Positions 43,300 to 52,024 of a stretch of DNA of 64,000 bases are shown here, in pieces. The notes under the pieces were generated by a model. It was not told the DNA's origin and did not search any database. It was given only the letters and a program-made list of their open reading frames with translations. The position numbers and the translations under genes are program-made. Positions within the stretch are counted from its first letter, which is position 1. The number at the start of each line of letters is the position of its first letter. The stretch comes from Caballeronia zhejiangensis (GTDB lineage Bacteria; Pseudomonadota; Gammaproteobacteria; Burkholderiales; Burkholderiaceae), in assembly GCF_000698575.1 (NCBI RefSeq), contig NZ_JFHD01000009.1, forward strand, positions 62,001 through 126,000, written 5' to 3'.

Positions 43300-44279
43300 T
43301 GCGCCGCTCCCAACAAACAGCCTTCCGGCTGGGGCGCACTCGGCGCGCGCCCGTCTGCGTACGAGAAACCTTTCGGCAATCCCGCGTCCTGTACGTGTCC
43401 GTAGAGCGCTTCGCCCGGAAGCGCCTGTGCGAGGATCGAGCGCGCGGCAATGAGCTTGTCGATGTCCATGCCCGTGTCGTAGCCCATCGCCTCGAGTAGA
43501 AACGCGAGGTCTTCGGTAACGATGTTCCCCGTCGCGCCCGGCGCGTAGGGACAGCCGCCGAGGCCCGCCTGACTCGAATCGATCGTGGTGACGCCGGCAT
43601 CGAGTGCCGCCACGACATTCGCCAGGCCTTGACCGCGCGTGTTGTGGAAATGAGCGCCGCCCGCCTTCGCGCCGACTTCCGATTGCAGCCGGCGAAACAG
43701 GCGGCGAACCTGAACGGGGTTGGCATAACCGCTCGTATCGGACAGGCCGATTTCGTCGACACCGCATTCGGCCATCGCGAGGCACATGCGCATCGTCTGG
43801 TCGTCGGTCACGGTGCCCGCGATCGTGCAGCCGAATGCGACCGATACACCCGCTTCGATTTCTGTTCCGGGGAACTGCTCATCGCGCAGCGCGACGATGC
43901 TGCGCACCTCATCGATCAACTGCGCGGTCGTTTTGCGGACATTAGCCAACGCATGTTCATCGGTGACGGACACCGGCAACGTGACTTTATGGACGCCGGC
44001 TTCGAACGCGCTTTGCGAGCCGCGCAGGTTCGGCGCCAGTACAGCGACACGAAGGTCCGGAATGGATAACGCGTGAGCGACGACTTCGCGGATATCGGCC
44101 ATTTGGGGCAGAAGTTTCGGCGGAACGAACGATCCCACTTCGATCTCCTTGAGTCCCGCTGCCGCCAGCGCGGATATCCATTCGAGTTTCGCGGACGTCG
44201 GCATGACGCTTCGGATGCTCTGCAAGCCGTCGCGCGGGCCGACTTCGCTGATCAGTATTCGGCGATGTGAGGCGCTCAT
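43296..44279 (-). CDS. HMG-CoA-lyase-like enzyme
   Basis: The 327-residue TIM-barrel protein has the HMGL family signatures: SEVGPRDGLQS (catalytic Arg-Asp), AHFHNTRGQGLANV (metal His) and AGLGGCPYAPGATGNIVTEDLAFLL with the catalytic Cys loop. HMG-CoA lyase cleaves 3-hydroxy-3-methylglutaryl-CoA to acetyl-CoA and acetoacetate; close relatives cleave other 3-hydroxy-acyl-CoA such as citramalyl-CoA. With the CoA-transferase next to it, the likely route is activation of a hydroxy-dicarboxylate followed by retro-aldol cleavage. It is the first gene of the operon, facing the IclR regulator. Confidence 0.88.
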   Translation of the reverse strand: MSASHRRILISEVGPRDGLQSIRSVMPTSAKLEWISALAAAGLKEIEVGSFVPPKLLPQMADIREVVAHALSIPDLRVAVLAPNLRGSQSAFEAGVHKVTLPVSVTDEHALANVRKTTAQLIDEVRSIVALRDEQFPGTEIEAGVSVAFGCTIAGTVTDDQTMRMCLAMAECGVDEIGLSDTSGYANPVQVRRLFRRLQSEVGAKAGGAHFHNTRGQGLANVVAALDAGVTTIDSSQAGLGGCPYAPGATGNIVTEDLAFLLEAMGYDTGMDIDKLIAARSILAQALPGEALYGHVQDAGLPKGFSYADGRAPSAPQPEGCLLGAAQ

Positions 44280-44355
44280 TTCGCTCCTTCGTTCTGTCAG
44301 ATAGACCTGTGTTTTGTTAGAGAGAACTTTAGGCGAAGATGTCTATCACTGAAAG

Positions 44356-44389
44356 CGGGGTTAACCCCGGATTTCAGAACTAGAGTTCT
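44356..44389. promoter_or_regulatory. Two palindromes in the IclR/lyase divergent promoter
   Basis: CGGGGTTAACCCCG (44356-44369) and AGAACT-ag-AGTTCT (44376-44389) are both perfect dyads in the 156-base gap between divergent genes. Half-sites like GATAGAACTG also recur at 44394. They are good candidate IclR operators. Confidence 0.55.
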
Positions 44390-44435
44390 ACCGGATAGAA
44401 CTGTATAGTCGTGGAATTTGATTCGGGAGCGGTGC

Positions 44436-45230
44436 ATGACCAAGGAAGACCAGCCGTCCGATACGAACGAGGCGTCGAGCGGCGTCGCCGTTCTTGACCG
44501 GGCGTTCGCCATACTCAATGCCTTCGGGCCGACCGACGACCGGCTGACCCTGACCGAGCTTTCACGCCGGACCGAGCTTTATAAGAGTACGGTTTTGAGA
44601 CTGCTCGGCGCTTTGGAGCATGGCGGATTCATCCGGAAGTTGAGCGACGGGCAATACGCAATCGGTCATCAGCCGTTGCGGCTTGCGACGCTCTATCAGC
44701 GGTCGTTTCAGGTGGGGCCTGTGATCGAACCGTTGCTTCAGCAGTTGAGCCGGGACTTGGGCGAAACGGCCAGTTTCTACGTACGCCAGGGCGATCAACG
44801 TCTCGTGTTGTATCGCGTCGAACCTAGCCGCAGCGTTCGGGTATCGATTCGCGTCGGAGAGGAGTTCGCGATCGATAAGGGCGCCTCCGGCAAAGTCCTG
44901 CTCGCGTTCTCGGAGACACAGGATCCGCGCTGGCAAGAGATCCGCGAACGGCTATGGGCCACCTCGTTTGGCGAGAGGGATCCGGAAACGGCATCGGCCT
45001 CGGTGCCCGTGTTCAATTCGACCGGCGAGTTGCAGGGCGCGTTGACGCTTTCAGGACCCAAGGGCCGTTTCGATGCTCCGGCGGTCATCGATGCAGCATT
45101 GGCGATGTTGCTCGATAGCGCGCGGCGAGCGACCGTCGCACTGGGCGGAAACGGATCGAGATATGACGCGAGCATCGCGAGCTTCGTGAAAGCGCCGCCA
45201 GCCGCCGATGGAAGCGAGCGCTCTGCCTGA
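44436..45230 (+). CDS. IclR-family transcriptional regulator
   Basis: The 264-residue protein has the winged HTH of the IclR family (AVLDRAFAILNAFGPTDDRLTLTELSRRTELYKSTVLRLLGALEHGGFIRK) and a ligand-binding GAF-like domain with DLGETASFYVRQGDQRLVLYRVE and GASGKVLLAF. It is transcribed away from the lyase-CoA-transferase-MFS-amidohydrolase operon and most likely controls it in response to the substrate. Start MTKEDQPS with GGAGC 13 bases upstream. Confidence 0.9.
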   Translation: MTKEDQPSDTNEASSGVAVLDRAFAILNAFGPTDDRLTLTELSRRTELYKSTVLRLLGALEHGGFIRKLSDGQYAIGHQPLRLATLYQRSFQVGPVIEPLLQQLSRDLGETASFYVRQGDQRLVLYRVEPSRSVRVSIRVGEEFAIDKGASGKVLLAFSETQDPRWQEIRERLWATSFGERDPETASASVPVFNSTGELQGALTLSGPKGRFDAPAVIDAALAMLLDSARRATVALGGNGSRYDASIASFVKAPPAADGSERSA

Positions 45231-45250
45231 AGGACGGCAGTCACATGCTT

Positions 45251-45421
45251 TCACGCGCACGCCGCACGGATGAAGTCGGGAATCTCGACGGCTTTCAGCT
45301 TTCCATCGGCTTGCTTGACACACAGCGCGCGCGTCGCGCGAAATTCGCAGATCAGCGTTTCACCGCACACGATCCGATGCCGCTGAACGTAACGCGGCCG
45401 CGTAGCACTTGCTAGATCGAT
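45251..45421 (-). pseudogene. C-terminal stump of an acyl-CoA thioesterase
   Basis: Read on the minus strand, about 55 codons end in TGA at 45253-45251 and include RPRYVQRHRIVCGETLICEF and KLKAVEIPDFIRAACA, the last third of a 4-hydroxybenzoyl-CoA thioesterase-type hot-dog protein. The upstream two thirds are missing; the frame is closed by a TAG inside the adjacent operator palindrome. The break coincides with the left edge of the LacI-type regulon, as if inserted DNA cut this gene. Confidence 0.6.
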
Positions 45422-45424
45422 CTA
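45413..45424. promoter_or_regulatory. Operator palindrome TAGATCGATCTA, copy 1
   Basis: A perfect 12-bp palindrome upstream of the TIM-barrel gene. It overlaps a possible promoter, -35 TTGCTA (45409-45414) and -10 TAGAGT (45432-45437), spacer 17. Identical copies stand at 57322 and 60400. It is the predicted binding site of the LacI-family protein encoded at 57418. Confidence 0.75.
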
Positions 45425-45621
45425 CTTGCCTTAGAGTCTTTTGACCAGGCCGAGCGTGCCCTGACCGCCCCGCCCAGGTCGACGCACGAACAATCTGCTC
45501 GCCGATAACGTGACCCCGACGCGGCCGCCGCGCTCGGCCTCGCGGGCACACGTGGCCCGCGTGATCCGCACGATGGCTGCGTCGACGGCGGCCCGATGAT
45601 CCAACGTTTCTGAGGTGAACC

Positions 45622-46467
45622 ATGCGTGAACTTAACGGGCGCGGCGATCTCTGCTGCATCAACACGGGCACGCTCGGCTATCGCGAGCCGATCGAAGTCA
45701 CGGCCGGACGCATCGCCGAACAGGGCTTCGGCTGGATCACGCCGTGGCGTCAGGAAATCGACGAGAACAATCCGCAAGCAGCCGCCAGTGCGATCCGCGC
45801 GGCCGGCCTGAAGGTCGGCGCGTATTGCCGCACGGCGTATTTCGCGGCCAACGACGCCGCGGGCCGTCGCGCCGCGATCGATTCCAACCGCCGCGCGCTG
45901 GAGACCGCGGCCGTGCTGGGCGCGCCGATGCTCGTCGCCGTCGTCGGCGGATTGCCGCCCGGTTCGCGCGATATCGACGATGCACGCGAGCAGATTCTCG
46001 ACGGTCTCGCCGCCTTGCAGCCGACGATGAACGAAACAGGCGTGCGCGTCGCGCTCGAGCCCTTGCATCCGGTGTACGCGGCCGATCGCAGCCTGCTCAA
46101 TACGCTCGACCAGGCGCTGGACTGGTGCGACCGGCTGGACCCGTCGCGCGAGGGAGGCTTCGGCGTGGCCATCGACGCTTACCATGTCTGGTGGGATCCG
46201 GCGCTGATGCCCGCCATCGCGCGCGCGGGCGACCGGATCCTCGCGCTGCACGTATGCGACTGGCTGGTCGAAACCCGCGATCCGTTGCAGGACCGCGGAA
46301 TGATGGGCGATGGCGTCATCGATCTCAAGCGGCTGCGCGCGGCGGTGGAAGCCGCCGGTTACGACGGTCCCGTCGAAGTGGAGATTTTTTCCCGGCTCGA
46401 CTGGTGGGCGCGCCCGGCCGACGAGACGTTGCGGATCTGCCGCGAGCGCCTGTTCGAGTGCTGCTGA
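45622..46467 (+). CDS. Sugar-phosphate isomerase/epimerase-like TIM-barrel protein
   Basis: The 281-residue protein has the xylose-isomerase-like TIM barrel (AP-endonuclease 2 family). The four expected metal ligands are visible: Glu146 (VALEPLHP), Asp185 (AIDAYHV), His210 (LALHVCDW) and Glu254 (VEVEIFSR). Family members include sugar epimerases, IolE-type inosose dehydratases and 3-dehydroshikimate dehydratases. It is alone on the plus strand, its stop three bases from the end of the convergent 11-gene operon, and shares the operator palindrome with it. GAGGTG precedes the ATG. Reaction not known. Confidence 0.82.
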   Translation: MRELNGRGDLCCINTGTLGYREPIEVTAGRIAEQGFGWITPWRQEIDENNPQAAASAIRAAGLKVGAYCRTAYFAANDAAGRRAAIDSNRRALETAAVLGAPMLVAVVGGLPPGSRDIDDAREQILDGLAALQPTMNETGVRVALEPLHPVYAADRSLLNTLDQALDWCDRLDPSREGGFGVAIDAYHVWWDPALMPAIARAGDRILALHVCDWLVETRDPLQDRGMMGDGVIDLKRLRAAVEAAGYDGPVEVEIFSRLDWWARPADETLRICRERLFECC

Positions 46468-46470
46468 GCA

Positions 46471-47250
46471 TCAACGTCCGACGTAAATCGGCGGCCGCTT
46501 CTCGCTAAAACTGCGGATGCCCTCCGCGGCATCCTCGGTGCTCGCGGCGAGCGCGCCCGCCATCGCTTCGAGAGTCGAGCCGGTTTCCTCGCCGCTGGCG
46601 GCGTTGAGCAACTGTTTGGTCAGTTGCAGCGCCACCGGCGCGCGCGCCGCCATGTCCAGCGCCAGTCGATGCGCACGTTCCAGCACGCGGTCCTGCGGCA
46701 CGACCTCGTGCACAAGGCCGCACGCCCGCGCGTCCGCGGCCGTCACGCGCGCGCCGCTCAAGGCGAGGTATTTTGCGTGGCTCGCGCCGGTCAGACGCAC
46801 GAGCCGCTGCGTGCCCGACCAGCCGGGGCAAGTGGCAATCGATGCCTCCGGCAGCGCGAAACGGGCCTCTTCGGCCGCGATACGCACGTCGGCCGTGATC
46901 GCCAGTTCCAGCCCGCCGCCGAAGGCATGACCGTTGATCGCCGCGATCACGGGCTGACGCAGCCGCGCCCATTGGTCGAAGACCTGATGACCTCGCCGTA
47001 CCCAGTGGCGCCACATGTCCAGCGGCCTGAGCGCGGCCCATTCGTTGATGTCCGCGCCGACGCAGAACGCCTTCACGCCGCCGCCCGCGAGGATGACGAC
47101 GCGCGTCTCATCGTCGGCTTCGATCGCGCGGGCCGCATCTTCGAGTTGATCCAGCATGGCGGGCGTCAGCGCATTGAGCTTGTCCGGCCGGTTCAGCGTG
47201 ACGATGGCGACAGCCGCATCGCGAACGATGGAAACGAAGCGATCAGTCAT
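46471..47250 (-). CDS. Enoyl-CoA hydratase/isomerase (crotonase) family
   Basis: The 259-residue protein has the crotonase CoA-binding and oxyanion-hole motifs: FCVGADINEWAAL and NGHAFGGGLELAITADVRIAA, and FALPEASIATCPGWSGTQRLVRLTG with the Glu144-equivalent. At the Glu164-equivalent place (SHAKYLALSGARV) there is no Glu, so plain hydration may not be the reaction. It resembles the crotonase at 52856 (both have GADI.EW.AL and PGW.G) and is the last gene of the operon. The start MTDRFVS overlaps the CoA-transferase stop by eight bases. Confidence 0.88.
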   Translation of the reverse strand: MTDRFVSIVRDAAVAIVTLNRPDKLNALTPAMLDQLEDAARAIEADDETRVVILAGGGVKAFCVGADINEWAALRPLDMWRHWVRRGHQVFDQWARLRQPVIAAINGHAFGGGLELAITADVRIAAEEARFALPEASIATCPGWSGTQRLVRLTGASHAKYLALSGARVTAADARACGLVHEVVPQDRVLERAHRLALDMAARAPVALQLTKQLLNAASGEETGSTLEAMAGALAASTEDAAEGIRSFSEKRPPIYVGR

Positions 47251-48838
47251 GGCGTCCTTCGCGAGGTTTGAGCCGGAGTCCGAAGGGCGCATCGGTGAAA
47301 AGCGCTGCATCCATCTGACGCAGATCCGAGGCGACCTTTAGCGCAACCTCGGCCTGATCCAGAATGTCGCGCTGCAAATCCACGCCGGGAGCGATCTCGC
47401 GCACGGTCAGCCCGTCATCGAGAAGATCGATGACGCAGCGTTCGGTCACGTAGGTCACGCGCTGCCCGCGCTCGCGCCCCACGCGGCCGCAGAACGTGAT
47501 CTGCTCGGCCGTCCGGACGAACTTGCGCGTGCGGCCTTCCTTGACGATCGCGAGCCTGCCGCCGCCGACTTCCAGCTGCGCGCCCGCGGTGAAAAAGCCC
47601 GAGAACACGATGCGGCGCGCATGAGCGGTGATATCGACGAAGCCGCCGCATCCCGCCGTCAGATACGGTTTCGACGCGAGCCGGGAGACATTCACGCTGC
47701 CATCGGCGTCGACTTGCAGAAAGGACAGCAGTGCGATGTCGAAGCCGCCGCCCTGAAAATACGTGAACTGATTCGGCGACGCGACGATCGCGTCCGCGTT
47801 CGATGCGCAACCGAACGCAAACCCGAGCAAAGGCATGCCGCCGACCGCGCCCTGTTCGATCGCCCACGTCACTTCGCCGTGCAAGCCTTCCTCGAGCAGG
47901 ATGCGCGGCACATTGGCCGAAATGCCGAAGCCCAGATTGGCCGCGTACCCATGCGCGAGCTCCATCGCGGCGCGGCGGGCGATGACCTTCTCCGGTCCCC
48001 ACGGCGTCGGCTCGAACGAATCCATCGGAAGCGTGACTTCGCCGCTGATCGCGGGATCGTAGGGCGTCTGCGTGGTCTGCCACTGGTCCGGATCGACCAC
48101 GACGTAATCGACCAGATTGCAGGGCACCCGCACGTCGTGCGGCCGCAGCGTGCCGGATTTCACCACGCGCTTGACCTGCGCGATCACGATGCCGCCGTTG
48201 TTGCGCGCGGCCAGCGCCTGATCGATGCCGCCCAGCAGCGCGCCTTCGTGTTCGTAGCCGAGATTGCCCGCTTCGTCGGCCGTGGTCGCGCGGATGATCG
48301 CCACGCGCGGCGCGATCGCCGGGAAGTAGAGCCAGTCATCGCCATCGAAGGACACCTTGCGCACGACCGGACGCGCGGCGGCGGCGGCGTTCATCGCGCA
48401 GCCCTGTAAATCGGGATCGACGAACGTGCCCATTCCGACCTTGGTCAGCACGCCGGGACGCTTCGCGGCGGCGTCGCGGTGCATGTCGAACAGGATGCCG
48501 CTCGGAACGTTGTAGGCCTCGATTTCGTTGTCGGCGATCATGCGCCAGATGTTCGGCATCGGCAGCGACGACGGGCCGCTCGGATACGAGCCCGCGAGCG
48601 TGCGCGCGAGCAGCCCGGGCCGGGCGAGATGATCGATGCCCTTGACGCCGTACATGTCGCCCGCGGCGATCGGGTTCAGCGTCGTGAGGTCGCGCGGCTG
48701 TCCCTCGCGCTCGAAGCGCTCGCCGATGGCCGCGAGAATCTTGTCGGGGCAGCCGAGCGCGCTGGACGAGCTGATGCTGACGACATCGCCGGTTCGCACG
48801 AGCCTGGCCGCCGCGTCCGCGGTAATGAGCTTTCTCAT
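47243..48838 (-). CDS. Fused alpha/beta acyl-CoA:carboxylate CoA-transferase (family I), copy 1
   Basis: The 531-residue protein contains both subunits of a family I CoA-transferase in one chain (YdiF / propionate-CoA-transferase layout). The first half begins AARLVRTGDVVSISSSSALG; the second half has the catalytic Glu in WAIEQGAVGG near residue 326, which forms a glutamyl-CoA thioester. It moves CoA from an acyl-CoA onto a free acid. It overlaps the next gene by eight bases and follows the dehydrogenase gene by four. Confidence 0.9.
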   Translation of the reverse strand: MRKLITADAAARLVRTGDVVSISSSSALGCPDKILAAIGERFEREGQPRDLTTLNPIAAGDMYGVKGIDHLARPGLLARTLAGSYPSGPSSLPMPNIWRMIADNEIEAYNVPSGILFDMHRDAAAKRPGVLTKVGMGTFVDPDLQGCAMNAAAAARPVVRKVSFDGDDWLYFPAIAPRVAIIRATTADEAGNLGYEHEGALLGGIDQALAARNNGGIVIAQVKRVVKSGTLRPHDVRVPCNLVDYVVVDPDQWQTTQTPYDPAISGEVTLPMDSFEPTPWGPEKVIARRAAMELAHGYAANLGFGISANVPRILLEEGLHGEVTWAIEQGAVGGMPLLGFAFGCASNADAIVASPNQFTYFQGGGFDIALLSFLQVDADGSVNVSRLASKPYLTAGCGGFVDITAHARRIVFSGFFTAGAQLEVGGGRLAIVKEGRTRKFVRTAEQITFCGRVGRERGQRVTYVTERCVIDLLDDGLTVREIAPGVDLQRDILDQAEVALKVASDLRQMDAALFTDAPFGLRLKPREGRHD

Positions 48839-48842
48839 GTTT

Positions 48843-50003
48843 TTATCGATGAAGGTCGAACAGCGCTGCGCCGCGCTTCATCGCGTTGCGGGCGATGATG
48901 CCGCGATGAATCTCCGAGGTGCCGTCGAAGATGCGATAGACGCGCGCATCGCGGTAATAGCGTTCGATGGCCAGCTCCTTGCAGAAGCCCATGCCGCCGA
49001 AGACCTGCACCGCGCGATCGACGACGCGCCCAAGCGTCTCGGAAGCCTGCACCTTGACCATTGAAATCCAGTCGCGCGCGTCCTGTCCCGCGTCCATCAT
49101 GCTCGCGGTGTTGAGCAGCATCAGCCGCGCCGCGTTGATCTCCATCACGCTGTCCGCGATGAGTTGCTGGATCATTTGAAAATCGCCGATGCGCGTGCCG
49201 AACTGCCGCCGTTCGCCGGCGTACTCGATCATCATTTCGAGCACGTGCGTCGCCTTGCCGATGCCGCGCGCGCCGATCAACGCGAGGCGCACGCGGCCGA
49301 GCATGTTCATCGCGAGTTTGAAGCCTTCGCCCTGTCGTCCGATGAGGGCCATCGGCTCTAGCGGGACGTCGTCGAAGAAGAGTTCGTGGTGCGGCGTGCC
49401 GCGAAGACCCATCATCCGTTGATCGCGGCCGACAGTGAAACCCGGAAGATTCTTGTCGACCGCGAAGAGCGAGATTTCCTTCTCGCCGGTGCGGGCCGAG
49501 ACGAGAAAGAAATCGCTCCATTGCGCATCGCTGATGAAGTGCTTGCTGCCGTTCAGCGCCCAGCCGAACGACGTCTTGCGCGCCGTGGTTTCGATGCCCT
49601 GGGCGTCCGAACCCGCGCCCGTTTCGGTGATCGCGAGGCCGCAGGTTCGCGCGCCGGCAATCGCCGGTTTCAGCCAGCGGTCGATCTGTTCGCCTTCGCA
49701 GGCGAGCAGCGCGTCGTAGACGTTGCCGAACGCGCGCCGCACGAGTATGTCGGAGCTGTGGCCGAACTGCTCCTCGCATAGCATCGAATCGACCGTGTTC
49801 AGTCCGCCGCCGCCGAGTTCGGCGGGCATGTTCACCGCATAAAGACCCAGCGCCCGCGCCCGCGCCTGCAAGTCGCGGGCGATCTCGGGCGCGAGCGCGC
49901 CTTCCTCTTCCACTTGCTGTTCGAGCGGCTGCAACTCGGACCGGACGAAGCGGCGCGCGGTCTCGATCATCATTTTCTGCGTGTCGCTCAGCGTGAAGTC
50001 CAT
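48843..50003 (-). CDS. Acyl-CoA dehydrogenase
   Basis: The 386-residue flavoprotein has the ACAD fold: GLAITETGAGSDAQGIETTA, the FAD-binding KHFISDAQWSDFFLVSART and QVFGGMGFCKELAIERYYRDARVYRIFDGTSEIHRGIIARN at the C-terminus. In the usual YEGT motif, which carries the catalytic Glu of short- and medium-chain enzymes, it has FDGT, so the base may be Asp or lie elsewhere. It would desaturate the activated acyl-CoA. It lies between two CoA-transferase genes. Confidence 0.92.
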   Translation of the reverse strand: MDFTLSDTQKMMIETARRFVRSELQPLEQQVEEEGALAPEIARDLQARARALGLYAVNMPAELGGGGLNTVDSMLCEEQFGHSSDILVRRAFGNVYDALLACEGEQIDRWLKPAIAGARTCGLAITETGAGSDAQGIETTARKTSFGWALNGSKHFISDAQWSDFFLVSARTGEKEISLFAVDKNLPGFTVGRDQRMMGLRGTPHHELFFDDVPLEPMALIGRQGEGFKLAMNMLGRVRLALIGARGIGKATHVLEMMIEYAGERRQFGTRIGDFQMIQQLIADSVMEINAARLMLLNTASMMDAGQDARDWISMVKVQASETLGRVVDRAVQVFGGMGFCKELAIERYYRDARVYRIFDGTSEIHRGIIARNAMKRGAALFDLHR

Positions 50004-50023
50004 CGATCTCTCCGATTCGAGTT

Positions 50024-51547
50024 TTAGTCAGCACTGGTCGCGGCGACACGCAGCGACGGATGCAACGAGACTTCGAAGGGCATACGTTCGAGCACGTCGC
50101 GAACGAGGTCGACGCCCGGCGCGATTTCGATCAGCCGCAAGCCTTCGGGCGCGAGTTCGAAGACGGCACGCTCGGTGACGTAAAGCACTTGTTGGCCGTC
50201 CGCGCGGGCGCGCTTGCCGCTGAACGTGATGTGACGCACTTGCTCGACCAGCTTCGGGACCGCGCCGTGACGCCGGATGCGCACTTGCCCGTCTTCCAGC
50301 TCGACTTCAAGCCCCTTCGCCTCGAACGTGCCGCAAAAGACGACCTTGCGCGTGCGCTGCGTGATGTCGACGAAGCCGCCCGGCCCGACGATGTTCTCCC
50401 CCAGCCACGAGACGTTGACGTTGCCTTGCGCGTCCAGCTCGCCCATGCCGAGGAACGCGATATCGATGCCGCCGCCGCTGAACAGGTCGAACTGATCGGT
50501 GGACTTGAGGATCGCGCTCGCATGGCGCGTGGCGCCGAACAGATCGCCGCCCAGCAGTTCGCCGTTGTGCGATCCCTGCTCGATCACGGTCCAGCTGATG
50601 TCCACGCCTTCCGCATGCGCCACCGCGGGAATGCCATCGGGCAAACCGTAACCGAAGTTGACGCACGCGCCGGGTTTCAGCTCCTTCGCGGCGCGTTTCG
50701 CGATGATGTAGCGGATGCCCTCGGGCAGCGGCGGCGGCATGCGCGTGTCGGGCGCGGGCGCTTCGCCGCTGATGGCCGGATCGTAGTGCCCGCTGGTCGT
50801 CTGCTTCTGATCCGCGTACACGCAGATATCGTCGACGAGAACGCCCGGCACGGTGACCGCGCGCGCCGGCGTGATCGGCGTGGCGCATACGTCGCGCACC
50901 TGCGCGAACACGCGGCCGCCGCGGTTGTGCGCGGCGAGCGCGGCGGCGAAAGCGTCGATATCGGCCGGCTCTTCGCGCGATGTCAGATTGCCCTGCATGT
51001 CCGCCGTGGTGCCGCGCACGATCGCGAAGTCGATTTCGAAGGGCTTGTACCAGAGCAGTTCCTTGCCGCCCAGCGTGACGACTTCGACGAGATCGTCCCG
51101 CGCGCGCAGGTTGACGCGCCCGCCGCCGTGGCGCGGATCGGCGAAGGTATCGAGGCCGATGTGCGTGACGAGTCCGTGGCGGCCCGCGCCGGCTTCGCGG
51201 ATCAGCGTCTGGATCACGCCGGCGGGCAGGGTGTAGGCCTCAATGCGTTCCTCGCGCGCGAGCTTCTGCATCGGCTTGGACCAGGTCCAGTGGCCGCCGA
51301 TCACGCGCTTCACCATGCCTTCGTGCGCGAAGCGGCTGATGCCGCTCTTGACGCCGTCGCCGATGCCGAGGCCGTGGATCAGCGTGAGATCGCGCGGATG
51401 GCCCGTCGCGAGAAAGCGGCGCTCGATGGCTTCCGTGATGTGATCGGGTTCGACGAGTCCGCCGCCCGAGCCGCTCAATACGACGACCGCGCCGTCGAAG
51501 ATCGCCGCCGCCATGAAATCCGCATCGGTCAGGTGTGCACGCTTCAT
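50024..51547 (-). CDS. Fused acyl-CoA:carboxylate CoA-transferase (family I), copy 2
   Basis: The 507-residue protein has the same fused layout as the neighbour at 47243: DGAVVVLSGSGGGLVEPDHITEAIERRFLATGHPRDLTLIHGLGIGDG at the start and catalytic Glu in WTVIEQGSHNG near residue 322; SGGGIDIAFLGMGELDAQGNVNVS follows. The two are clearly different in sequence, so they are old paralogues with distinct acceptors or donors. It is spaced 20 bases from the dehydrogenase gene and one base from the MaoC gene. Confidence 0.9.
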   Translation of the reverse strand: MKRAHLTDADFMAAAIFDGAVVVLSGSGGGLVEPDHITEAIERRFLATGHPRDLTLIHGLGIGDGVKSGISRFAHEGMVKRVIGGHWTWSKPMQKLAREERIEAYTLPAGVIQTLIREAGAGRHGLVTHIGLDTFADPRHGGGRVNLRARDDLVEVVTLGGKELLWYKPFEIDFAIVRGTTADMQGNLTSREEPADIDAFAAALAAHNRGGRVFAQVRDVCATPITPARAVTVPGVLVDDICVYADQKQTTSGHYDPAISGEAPAPDTRMPPPLPEGIRYIIAKRAAKELKPGACVNFGYGLPDGIPAVAHAEGVDISWTVIEQGSHNGELLGGDLFGATRHASAILKSTDQFDLFSGGGIDIAFLGMGELDAQGNVNVSWLGENIVGPGGFVDITQRTRKVVFCGTFEAKGLEVELEDGQVRIRRHGAVPKLVEQVRHITFSGKRARADGQQVLYVTERAVFELAPEGLRLIEIAPGVDLVRDVLERMPFEVSLHPSLRVAATSAD

Positions 51548-51548
51548 T

Positions 51549-52013
51549 TCATCGGTTCTCGTTGTCCGTCCGTGCGCCCGCGCGGACCATCAGCACGTTG
51601 ATTCCGTCCTGGATCAGCACGCCGTCCTGGTTGTGTACTTCGACCTGCAAACGCACGATGCCGCGATCAGAGCGGCGCGTCGGACGCTTGTCCAGCACGC
51701 GGATGCGCCCCTGGACGCGGTCGCCGATCAGCACCGGCTTGTGAAAGCGATACGTCCACTCGAGCGTCGCGACGGCGGCAAAGCGCGTCGCCGCGCGGTT
51801 CTTGAGGCCGTCGAGCATGGCGAGGCACAGCAGACCGTGCGCGACGCGGCCGGGAAAGCCGACATCGCGGGCGAATTCGTCGTCCATGTGGACATCGAAG
51901 AAATCGCCCGAGATGCCCGCGAACTGCACGACATGGCTTTCGGTGACGACGATGCCCGACGTCGTGAAGCCGAGGCCGCGTTCGATCTCGTCGAAGAGCA
52001 GGGGATGGCTCAT
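51549..52013 (-). CDS. MaoC-type (R)-specific enoyl-CoA hydratase
   Basis: The 154-residue hot-dog protein has the hydratase-2 motif FAGISGDFFDVHMDDEFA, with the catalytic pair Asp37 and His42, and GFPGRVAHGLLCLAMLDGL. It adds water to a 2-enoyl-CoA giving the (R)-3-hydroxy product, the opposite stereochemistry to crotonases, or acts as a mesaconyl-CoA-type hydratase. It lies one base after the CoA-transferase start region and eleven bases before the aldo/keto reductase. Confidence 0.88.
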   Translation of the reverse strand: MSHPLLFDEIERGLGFTTSGIVVTESHVVQFAGISGDFFDVHMDDEFARDVGFPGRVAHGLLCLAMLDGLKNRAATRFAAVATLEWTYRFHKPVLIGDRVQGRIRVLDKRPTRRSDRGIVRLQVEVHNQDGVLIQDGINVLMVRAGARTDNENR

Positions 52014-52024
52014 GCGGTTCCTTA

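Noticed and set aside
45360..45671. Minus-strand frame of 103 codons upstream of the TIM-barrel gene
   Set aside because: Arg-rich, spans the operator and promoter, and lacks any recognisable feature.
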